A stretch of DNA of 5,464 nt from an uncultured Actinomycetes bacterium (GTDB lineage: Bacteria; Actinomycetota; Actinomycetes; Nanopelagicales; Nanopelagicaceae), in contig CAINSH010000192.1 of assembly GCA_903852955.1 (NCBI GenBank), positions 1 through 5,464 of the forward strand. Direction: 5' to 3'. A model generated the notes under the pieces. The model did not search any database. It saw only the letters and a program-made list of their open reading frames with translations, and was not told where the DNA came from. Shown piece after piece: positions 1-5,180 of the stretch. Position 1 is the first letter of the stretch. The number at the start of each line of letters is the position of its first letter. A program made the translations under genes and the position numbers.

Positions 1-39
1 CCGTGAGAAACAGTGGAACAGTTACATAGATTTACCGTG

Positions 40-45
40 TATAAT
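40..45 (+). promoter_or_regulatory. Possible -10 element upstream of the tRNA fragment
   Basis: A perfect TATAAT hexamer lies 38 bases before the tRNA-Arg 3' half and could start transcription near position 52, giving an RNA of roughly 110-120 nt that ends at the terminator at 132-170. No convincing -35 box is found 16-18 bases upstream, so this may be a chance AT-rich match. If a mobile element was inserted here, this hexamer would belong to the element and not to the original tRNA promoter. Confidence 0.25.
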
Positions 46-82
46 TGGGTTTAACAAGCGACGAATTGGCCATAGGGGCTAC

Positions 83-124
83 CTACGGATCAGAAGGTTA
101 GGGGTTCGAATCCCTTCGCGCGCA
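83..124 (+). pseudogene. 3' half of tRNA-Arg(ACG), probable integration-site remnant
   Basis: The segment reads as the second half of a tRNA. It has an anticodon loop CTACGGA at 83-89 with anticodon ACG at 85-87, and the 3' anticodon-stem strand TCAGA at 90-94. A 5-nt variable region (95-99) follows. The T stem AGGGG/CCCTT (100-104 and 112-116) closes a TTCGAAT loop. The 3' acceptor strand CGCGCGC is at 117-123 and the discriminator A at 124; no CCA is encoded. The 5' half is missing: the bases before the loop (78-82, GCTAC) pair at only two of five positions with TCAGA, and nothing near 49-52 pairs with the acceptor strand. Loss of homology at the anticodon loop with an intact 3' half is typical of an att site left by a tRNA-targeting integrase. 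A decayed tRNA gene (a weak D-loop-like AATTGG lies at 64-69) or a 3' exon after an intron are the alternatives. Confidence 0.75.
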
Positions 125-131
125 CAAGTTA

Positions 132-170
132 AGCTCTCGGTGCCTTTCACACCGGGGGCTTTTCTTCTTT
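132..170 (+). terminator. Intrinsic terminator after the tRNA-Arg fragment
   Basis: An 11-bp stem pairs 132-142 (AGCTCTCGGTG) with 150-160 (CACCGGGGGCT), including two G-T pairs, around a 7-nt loop. It is followed by the T-rich tract TTTCTTCTTT at 161-170. Its place 7 bases after the tRNA 3' end suggests it is the original tRNA terminator, so this side of the break is the native chromosomal flank. Confidence 0.85.
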
Positions 171-208
171 ATTCCTTCTGAAAAATCTAAATTACCTGAT
201 TAATCTAA

Positions 209-814
209 TTAGTCTGTTATGTAGATAACGTTATCTACTTCACGAACAGTTAATCGATCAAGCGCATAAGAGGCGGGGCCACGCAACACTGCCCCATTTT
301 TCGGATCAAAGAGTGCGCTATGACAGGGGCAAAGCAAACCTTCAGGGGCTATCCCAACTATGCAACCTTTGTGAGGACATGTCGCATCCATGGCAATCAA
401 ATTCTCTGAATTTCGCACGAGGATATATGTAGTCTCATTACCGTAACGATTTTTTGCTACAAACGATTTTGTTGAATTATTTGGAACGTCTGATGACTTA
501 GCAACAGGGATTTCAATTTTTGATGTAACAATCGGTTCACGCGAGGCTGTTGGTGAACTCGATGGCGAAGGTGTCGGCGTTCGAGATGCGCTGGGAGACG
601 CAATCGCGATGGCCTTACCCGAATCCCATATTAAAACTGTTTTTCCTTTACTTTTTCCTTTGATGCAGGTGTAACGCTTACCCTTAAAAACAGTAGTTTG
701 CCCTAGGAAGCGAGGCTTAACTGGAGGCGTGAGAGCTGCAAAGGCGGGCAACGCCATGGTGACGAAGGCGGAAACCAGACCAAAACCGAAAAGCCGCCTA
801 GAAAAAATATTCAT
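209..814 (-). CDS. Tat-exported Rieske [2Fe-2S] protein with N-terminal YTC domain
   Basis: This 201-residue exported protein carries a high-potential-type Rieske iron-sulfur domain, so it probably acts in electron transfer outside the membrane; its partner is unknown. The ATG at 812-814 is chosen over a TTG 42 bases upstream because it starts directly on a Tat signal: SRRLFGF near residues 5-11, a hydrophobic stretch, then a cleavage site after AFA (residue 26). A short domain with FKGKRYTCIKG (about 27-72) and a P/S/T-rich linker (about 73-94) precede the Rieske domain (about 95-201). Ligands are C136 and H138 (CPHKGC) and C152 and H155 (CPCH); C141 and C154 can form the usual disulfide, and the GPA proline loop is at 169-171. 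The usual Gly-Ser after CPCH is Ser-Ala, and the following aromatic is Phe instead of Tyr, which should lower the redox potential. No lipobox or membrane anchor is seen. It diverges from the PhoX-like gene. Confidence 0.88.
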   Translation of the reverse strand: MNIFSRRLFGFGLVSAFVTMALPAFAALTPPVKPRFLGQTTVFKGKRYTCIKGKSKGKTVLIWDSGKAIAIASPSASRTPTPSPSSSPTASREPIVTSKIEIPVAKSSDVPNNSTKSFVAKNRYGNETTYILVRNSENLIAMDATCPHKGCIVGIAPEGLLCPCHSALFDPKNGAVLRGPASYALDRLTVREVDNVIYITD

Positions 815-819
815 AGGAA

Positions 820-825
820 ATTCTA
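820..825 (-). promoter_or_regulatory. Possible -10 box of the Rieske gene (leaderless)
   Basis: On the minus strand the hexamer TAGAAT ends 5 bases before the chosen ATG, so transcription would start at or next to the start codon. No Shine-Dalgarno sequence precedes this ATG, which fits a leaderless message. No good -35 hexamer is visible at the expected distance, so the call is tentative. Confidence 0.35.
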
Positions 826-985
826 TTTCAAAAAAGTTAACGTAGCATGAATTCAATCTAAATTGATTGGCTTGAATACAGCCATCTATTCATTTTAAGT
901 TTTATAAATCTTTGCTTACAGAATACTTCCACTCTATTTGAAAATGAGACTATTCAACACAAAGTAGTTTCAATAGAGCTACGAC

Positions 986-991
986 CATAAT
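986..991 (+). promoter_or_regulatory. Possible -10 box of the PhoX-like gene
   Basis: CATAAT matches five of six positions of the consensus and would place the transcript start near 997-999. That start lies downstream of the ATG at 994 but upstream of the ATG at 1012 and its AAGGG ribosome-binding site (1000-1004 region), so it favours the later start codon. No clear -35 hexamer is seen. Confidence 0.35.
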
Positions 992-1011
992 CCATGAGAC
1001 AAGGGAAAACC

Positions 1012-2625
1012 ATGAAAGCTCGTTATAAGATCGTGGCAACAGTTGCAATTGTTGCAACTGTTGCTGGATCGGCAGTAGCAAATTCCGTACTTTCAAAACC
1101 GGAATACATTACTGCCTCAACAAGTGCAGCAACCATTAAGCCTCTTGCGTACGCGGGAGATACTATTACTGGACTCACAATCGAAGGCATTCCTGATGGA
1201 ATGGGTGCTTATCGCAATGAAGATGGAACTATCACACTTCTTTCAGTACACGAAGTTCCTTCATATGGCGCAATCGGAGCGCTTGCAAAGGCTGCAGACA
1301 AAGACAAAATAATTCAAGGCGTATCAATCACAAAAATGATTTTGAACAAACAAGGAACTCGCGTGTCAAGCGCTTCAGACTTTGTTAAATCATGGAGTTT
1401 CTACAACTACAACACAAAGCAGTATCAGAACACAGCCCTTGGTGCTGCGCCAAAAACACAAACTTTGGGTATGGACAATTTCATTAGTCGCTTCTGCTCG
1501 GCAACCCTGGTCCAATCTGGTGGCCTCTCATTTAAGAATGGGTCAACTACTTATGGATACGAAGGTCCTGTATTCCTATCTGGTGAAGAAGACGGCGATA
1601 GTGGATATGGAAGAGCTTTCGCATTTGATATGAATGGTAACGGAATCAATCTTCCAAGAATGGGATTAGCATCTTGGGAGAACTTGATGCCAAACCTTAA
1701 GCCAGGAATGAACACTGTTGTTATGGGTAACGAAGATGGTTCAGCGACCGATTCTCAACTCTTTATGTATGTTGGAACAAAGACAACTGAAGGAACTTTT
1801 GCGGACAAGGCTGGCCTGACAAATGGTGAAACCCATGTCATGACAATCCCAGATATTGCTAATGACAACGCTTTCCGCGCAAAATATGGAAAGAACAAAG
1901 CTGTTGATGTGACATTCACGAAGACAATTTGGGACGCTGATATGAAGACTCAGCAAGTTGATCATGCGGCAAAAGGCACAGAAATGTCACGAGTTGAAGA
2001 TGGACAATGGGATCCAACGAATCCAAATGTCTTCTACTTTGTGACCACTGAATCAAATAAAGATCCAGGTGCAACAAAGCCAAATCCAGCTACACCAAGC
2101 GTTTCACGTGATGGTGGCGGATTCTGGAGACTCACATTTGTTGATGGCCAAAAGCCTGAACTAGGAGCGAAGCTCGAACTACTTCTAGATGGTTCAGAAG
2201 AGCCTTTCTTGAGCAAGCCAGATAACATGACGATTACATCCGAAGGTATCGTCTTGCTACAAGAAGATCCAGGTGCCAATGCTCATCGGGCACGCATCAT
2301 TGCCTTCCGCCCTAAGGATGGAAAGCTAGCAGAAGTTGCGCAGTTTAATTCAAACTACTTTGCAACAGGTGCATCAGAATTCATGACTATTGATGAGGAA
2401 TCATCAGGAATTATTGACGTAACTTCACTGCTTGCTAAGCCTGGTGATAAAACTAAGTATTTCTACTTCAATACTCAAGTGCACACAACTGGCGCATATA
2501 CAGCGCGTCCAGATCTGACCACAAAGAGTAAAAACGGTATTCTAAAGTTCAATCAAAAGACACTTGAAGGCGGTGCGTTTTACAGCCTCGCAATCTCTGA
2601 TTGGAATACTGTCTTCGGATCATAA
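1012..2625 (+). CDS. PhoX/DUF839-like secreted phosphatase
   Basis: The 537-residue product resembles the PhoX/DUF839 family of calcium-dependent beta-propeller phosphomonoesterases, which release phosphate from organic phosphates outside the cell. ATG at 1012 is preferred because AAGGG lies 6 bases before it; an in-frame ATG at 994 has only weak SD support and would add six residues. Numbering from 1012, a Sec-type signal covers about residues 1-23 with cleavage after AVA. Family-like blocks follow: FCSATL (Cys162, possibly the family's metal-binding Cys), GYEGPVFLSGEED near 172-184, EMSRVEDGQWDP near 324-335, SKPDNM near 411-416 and LQEDPG near 426-431. Canonical PhoX enzymes use a Tat signal; no twin arginine is present here. 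No phosphate-regulon box was recognised upstream. A strong terminator follows the stop codon. The family call is from motif memory; the substrate is inferred. Confidence 0.72.
   Translation: MKARYKIVATVAIVATVAGSAVANSVLSKPEYITASTSAATIKPLAYAGDTITGLTIEGIPDGMGAYRNEDGTITLLSVHEVPSYGAIGALAKAADKDKIIQGVSITKMILNKQGTRVSSASDFVKSWSFYNYNTKQYQNTALGAAPKTQTLGMDNFISRFCSATLVQSGGLSFKNGSTTYGYEGPVFLSGEEDGDSGYGRAFAFDMNGNGINLPRMGLASWENLMPNLKPGMNTVVMGNEDGSATDSQLFMYVGTKTTEGTFADKAGLTNGETHVMTIPDIANDNAFRAKYGKNKAVDVTFTKTIWDADMKTQQVDHAAKGTEMSRVEDGQWDPTNPNVFYFVTTESNKDPGATKPNPATPSVSRDGGGFWRLTFVDGQKPELGAKLELLLDGSEEPFLSKPDNMTITSEGIVLLQEDPGANAHRARIIAFRPKDGKLAEVAQFNSNYFATGASEFMTIDEESSGIIDVTSLLAKPGDKTKYFYFNTQVHTTGAYTARPDLTTKSKNGILKFNQKTLEGGAFYSLAISDWNTVFGS
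1036..1064 (+). repeat. Perfect 13-bp inverted repeat in the signal-peptide codons
   Basis: GCAACAGTTGCAA (1036-1048) and its exact reverse complement TTGCAACTGTTGC (1052-1064) flank a 3-base spacer. The repeat encodes the duplicated peptide VATVA-I-VATVA in the signal-peptide core, beginning 25 bases into the coding sequence. In mRNA it would form a very stable hairpin close to the ribosome-binding site. It could slow translation, help membrane targeting or be a by-product of the peptide duplication. Confidence 0.9.
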
Positions 2626-2638
2626 TCTAAGCGATTAA

Positions 2639-2678
2639 AAAGAAAGACCCTGCTCCTTGTTGAGCAGGGTCTTTCTTT
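2639..2678. terminator. Bidirectional intrinsic terminator between convergent genes
   Basis: A perfect 17-bp stem pairs 2639-2655 with 2662-2678 around a 6-nt loop (CTTGTT). The core is GACCCTGCTC/GAGCAGGGTC, and the outer part of each arm is A-rich on the left and T-rich on the right (CTTTCTTT), so each strand has its own U tract. It sits 14 bases after the phosphatase stop codon and 27 bases beyond the stop codon of the convergent small secreted gene, so it can serve both. Confidence 0.93.
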
Positions 2679-2704
2679 ATTCAAAAAAGTAGCCAGACAA
2701 AAAA

Positions 2705-3193
2705 TTATTTGACCGTAAACACAATTTCTTTTGACATCGTAGTTACTAACTTTGGCTTCAGTACGGTCAAACGTGCAATAAATGTATATTTTCCTTTTGA
2801 GAAGGCCGGAGCAGTTACTTTATCCCCATATTCATTTACAAAGCTCTTTTCTTTTCCACAAAAAACCATTTCTTTTTTACCCACCCAAGCATCTTTACCT
2901 TGAGCACCAATACCATTTCCTGGTTGTACATAAATCGACTGAGTTTCATTATTATCTTTGGAATACAAGCCAAACATTACATATGCATTTGGGTAAATCA
3001 CTGACTTATCAATTTTATATTTAATATAAACCTCTTCACACCCATTTTGATCCAAGGTTACTAAATTAGTAAGTGTGTATGAAACCGAAACCTTCTTGTT
3101 AGTGACAATTTTTCCTGTCATAGTGGCAGCGTGTGCGGGCAAAAAATTGCATCCAAGAAGGATAAGTACAAGTGCAAAAACACGTTTCTTCAT
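2705..3193 (-). CDS. Small secreted protein of unknown function
   Basis: This 162-residue protein is not recognised. It begins MKKRVFALVLILLG, a clear Sec signal peptide with likely cleavage after AHA (residue 22). LLGC at 12-15 resembles a lipobox but has Leu where a small residue is expected, so a lipoprotein is less likely. The mature part (about 140 residues) alternates short polar and hydrophobic stretches, as expected of a beta-sandwich, and ends in FSKGKYTFIARLTVLKP and a final valine-rich strand. It has only two cysteines, C52 and C112, which could form one disulfide. No membrane segment follows the signal. The start is supported by a near-ideal promoter ending 6 bases before the ATG. 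It diverges from the His-rich surface protein and converges on the phosphatase, sharing its terminator. Confidence 0.82.
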   Translation of the reverse strand: MKKRVFALVLILLGCNFLPAHAATMTGKIVTNKKVSVSYTLTNLVTLDQNGCEEVYIKYKIDKSVIYPNAYVMFGLYSKDNNETQSIYVQPGNGIGAQGKDAWVGKKEMVFCGKEKSFVNEYGDKVTAPAFSKGKYTFIARLTVLKPKLVTTMSKEIVFTVK

Positions 3194-3199
3194 AGTCAG

Positions 3200-3228
3200 A
3201 GCATAAAATTTGTTAAAGCACCTGTCAA
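3200..3228 (-). promoter_or_regulatory. Promoter of the small secreted gene (leaderless)
   Basis: On the minus strand a perfect -35 box TTGACA (3223-3228) is separated by exactly 17 bases from the -10 box TATGCT (3200-3205). Only 6 bases lie between the -10 box and the ATG at 3193, so transcription should start on or next to the A of the start codon and the message would have no 5' leader. No ribosome-binding site is present, which agrees. Confidence 0.75.
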
Positions 3229-3264
3229 AAGAAATCCATAAGCGAATATGAATAAAAGATTAAC

Positions 3265-3278
3265 AGAATAAGTATTCT
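3265..3278. repeat. Short palindrome in the divergent intergenic region
   Basis: AGAATA (3265-3270) and TATTCT (3273-3278) form a 6-bp inverted repeat with a 2-base spacer. The right arm could double as a -10 box for the plus-strand gene at 3290, placing its start about 5 bases before the ATG. It may be an operator, but a palindrome this short in AT-rich DNA can arise by chance. Confidence 0.35.
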
Positions 3279-3289
3279 TCCTCCAATTA

Positions 3290-3865
3290 ATGCATTACAT
3301 TTATTGGGTGAAACCTGGTGCTTTTTTTGTAATTGGAAGTGTTTTGGCATTATCTAGTGTTGTGCCTTCGCACGCTCACACCAATGGTGCGGCTAATGTT
3401 CATGAAGTCGCACAAGAAATCGCACCGAAAGCCGTTCTGGAAATTGAGAAAGATCCAACTGGCGGATTTAATGTCCACGTTGAAACTAGTAACTTTTTGT
3501 GGAGTCCAGAAATGGCTTCAAAAAAACACATTGAAGGCCACGGCCATGCACACGTGTATCTGGACGGAAGAAAAATCATGCGAATTTATAGTGAATGGTT
3601 TCACCTTAACCCATATCAATTTGCTACAAAACCTGGTGAACAACTGTTGACAATTGAATTTGTCGGCAACGATCACGCCCCATACACAATTAAAGGGTTA
3701 CCGGCTGGGGCAGAGCAAATAGTCGACGTTCCTGGCGATGAGATTGCACCCAGTCCAAGCGACAAGAATCCAATTCCCACAAGAACTATTATCTTGTCAG
3801 TTTTCGTTTTAGCCGGTGTATTTTTTATAACTAGAAGAGTCAAGGTTTTCTATACCCACCCTTGA
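3290..3865 (+). CDS. Membrane-anchored, histidine-rich extracellular protein
   Basis: The 191-residue product has an N-terminal signal peptide (about 1-29, cleavage after SHA), an extracellular domain of about 120 residues, a P/S linker (about 148-164) and one C-terminal membrane helix (about 166-181) followed by RRVK, placing a short tail in the cytoplasm. The domain contains GHGHAHVYLDG (H84, H86, H88), then YSEWFHL (H105) and FVGNDHAPY (H129). From memory, this GHAHVYVDG ... WFH ... NDH pattern recurs in exported bacterial domains without a settled function; the clustered histidines suggest copper or another metal, which is inference. No Shine-Dalgarno sequence is visible before the ATG, so initiation may be leaderless or near-leaderless. 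Only 13 bases separate its stop codon from that of glutamate dehydrogenase on the other strand. Confidence 0.82.
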   Translation: MHYIYWVKPGAFFVIGSVLALSSVVPSHAHTNGAANVHEVAQEIAPKAVLEIEKDPTGGFNVHVETSNFLWSPEMASKKHIEGHGHAHVYLDGRKIMRIYSEWFHLNPYQFATKPGEQLLTIEFVGNDHAPYTIKGLPAGAEQIVDVPGDEIAPSPSDKNPIPTRTIILSVFVLAGVFFITRRVKVFYTHP

Positions 3866-3886
3866 ATATAGTTTTCCTTTAAGGGT
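3858..3886. terminator. Weak hairpin over the two convergent stop codons
   Basis: ACCCTTGAA (3858-3866) pairs with TTTAAGGGT (3878-3886), including one G-T pair, around an 11-nt loop. The hairpin covers the stop codons of both the His-rich protein and glutamate dehydrogenase. Neither strand has a U tract after it, so it would be an inefficient terminator at best, but no better candidate exists in this gap. Confidence 0.3.
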
Positions 3887-5117
3887 ACAGGCCGCGCAAT
3901 CTATGGGCTTCGGCAACACGGGCAACACCGATCATGTGTGCAGCTTCGCGCCACGAAACTCTTTTGTCTTTAGCCATATGTTCAACTTCTCTAAATGATT
4001 TCATCATGATGTCATTAAGATTTTGTTTTACTTCCTCTGCGCTCCAGAAATAGTTTTGCTTGTCTTGGACCCATTCAAAGTAAGAAACGATTACACCGCC
4101 AGAGTTAGCCAAAATATCGGGAACTACCAGGATTCGCTTTTCGTTAATGATTTGATCTCCACCAGGCGTTGTTGGTGCATTTGCGCCTTCAACAATAATT
4201 TTTGCCTTAATACCATCGGCAGTTTTTTCAGTGATTGAATCAGCAAGTGCTGCAGGAATGAGAACATCGACATCTAAATGCAAAAGCTCTTGCTGGGTTA
4301 AAACATCAGTTCCCGGCATATTTAAATTGCCATTGGCTAAGAAATAGCTCCAAAGATCGGCTACTGAAGAAAACCCTTTAACACCACCACTTACATCACT
4401 TACCGCGACAACTTTTAGCCCAAGTTTTTCCAGAGCAATCGCAGCCCAGTAACCAACTTTGCCAAACCCTTGAATCGCAACGGTTGCACCCTGTGGATCG
4501 ATTCCCTTAACGCGCAGCGCTTCTATTGTTGAAATTGCAACACCATCGCCAGTTGCCGAGGTTCTTCCTAACGAACCACCTAAAACAATTGGTTTGCCAG
4601 TAACTACTCCAGGAACAGAAAAACCTGCATTAACTGAATAGGTATCCATCATCCAGGCCATATTGCGCTCATCGGTTCCTACATCTGGTGCAGGAATATC
4701 GCGCTCTGGTCCGATGATGGGCAAAATTTCAGATGTGTATCGACGTGTTAAACGTTCATTTTCAGCAAGTGAAAGCGATTGCGCATCAACTGCTATCCCA
4801 CCTTTTGCTCCACCATAAGGAAGATTTGTAAGTGCGCATTTCCACGTCATCAACATGGCAAGGGCTACGGTTTCATCCATATCTATATCAGGATGAAAGC
4901 GGACTCCGCCTTTCGAAGGACCACGTGTTGTTGAATACTGAACACGGAAACCTTTATACATTTCAACATTGCCATTATCTCTGCGAAGCGGAACCGCAAC
5001 TTCGAGAATTCTTCTGGGGGTTGAAAGGGTTTGCCAATCATTTTCGGTAAGTTCTAGTAGTTCAACGGCCCGGCGAAGTTGTGCTCGGGCGGTTTGAAGA
5101 GCTGACTCCGTTGTCAT
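3879..5117 (-). CDS. gdhA: Glutamate dehydrogenase (Glu/Leu/Phe/Val dehydrogenase family)
   Basis: This cytoplasmic 412-residue enzyme interconverts glutamate and 2-oxoglutarate plus ammonia using NAD or NADP, linking nitrogen and central carbon metabolism. Its length fits the short hexameric class. The N-terminal substrate domain has GPSKGGVRFHP (K69), TWKCAL (K93), LPYGGAKGG (catalytic K105) and PAPDVGT (D145). Their spacings of 24, 12 and 40 residues match K89, K113, K125 and D165 of the Clostridium symbiosum enzyme. Next come GKPIVLGGSLGR (about 174-185) and ATGDGV, then the Rossmann motif GFGKVG (207-212) and SDVSGG (240-245); near the end is VSYFEWVQ (344-351). Cofactor preference cannot be settled by reading. 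The start has AGGA 9 bases upstream (5127-5130). The gene lies 59 bases downstream of a TauE/SafE gene on the same strand and could be co-transcribed with it. All key residues are present. Confidence 0.95.
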   Translation of the reverse strand: MTTESALQTARAQLRRAVELLELTENDWQTLSTPRRILEVAVPLRRDNGNVEMYKGFRVQYSTTRGPSKGGVRFHPDIDMDETVALAMLMTWKCALTNLPYGGAKGGIAVDAQSLSLAENERLTRRYTSEILPIIGPERDIPAPDVGTDERNMAWMMDTYSVNAGFSVPGVVTGKPIVLGGSLGRTSATGDGVAISTIEALRVKGIDPQGATVAIQGFGKVGYWAAIALEKLGLKVVAVSDVSGGVKGFSSVADLWSYFLANGNLNMPGTDVLTQQELLHLDVDVLIPAALADSITEKTADGIKAKIIVEGANAPTTPGGDQIINEKRILVVPDILANSGGVIVSYFEWVQDKQNYFWSAEEVKQNLNDIMMKSFREVEHMAKDKRVSWREAAHMIGVARVAEAHRLRGLYP

Positions 5118-5120
5118 TTT

Positions 5121-5130
5121 CTTCTTTCCT
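5121..5130 (-). promoter_or_regulatory. Ribosome-binding site of glutamate dehydrogenase
   Basis: On the minus strand AGGAAAGAAG precedes the ATG, with the AGGA core ending 9 bases before it. This fixes the start codon and contrasts with the Rieske, small secreted and His-rich genes, which show no such site. Confidence 0.65.
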
Positions 5131-5160
5131 GTTAATTAAGTTTTATTGGATTAGATCTAT

Positions 5161-5180
5161 TTAAAGCCCTTGCGCTTTAA
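5161..5180. repeat. Small hairpin at the TauE/SafE stop codon
   Basis: TTAAAGC (5161-5167) and GCTTTAA (5174-5180) form a perfect 7-bp inverted repeat with a 6-base loop; the stop codon of the minus-strand permease lies in one arm. No U tract follows, so it is more likely a partial block or RNA-stabilising element between the permease and glutamate dehydrogenase than a full terminator. Confidence 0.4.

Noticed and set aside
2..181. Open frame from the left edge through the tRNA fragment and terminator
   Set aside because: It reads through a tRNA half and a terminator hairpin, giving the familiar artefact peptide RRLGVRIPSRA. There is no start codon support, so the openness is probably chance; a real C-terminus ending here cannot be fully excluded.
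815..856. Longer Rieske start at a TTG codon (854-856)
   Set aside because: It adds 14 residues in front of a complete Tat signal, uses a rare start and would sit upstream of the likely -10 box.
857..993. Phosphate-regulon box upstream of the PhoX-like gene
   Set aside because: CTATTCA-like heptamers occur at 886, 934 and 950, but their spacings of about 48 and 16 do not fit the 11-base direct-repeat pattern of a PHO box.
994..1011. Earlier ATG for the PhoX-like gene
   Set aside because: It has no ribosome-binding site, while the ATG at 1012 has AAGGG at good spacing and begins directly on the signal peptide.
3149..3160. Lipobox LLGC in the small secreted protein
   Set aside because: Leu at the -2 position is atypical and a good signal peptidase I site (AHA) follows seven residues later.
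3248..3271. Seven-codon upstream ORF before the His-rich gene
   Set aside because: It has no ribosome-binding site, lies upstream of the likely transcript start and has no feature suggesting translation.
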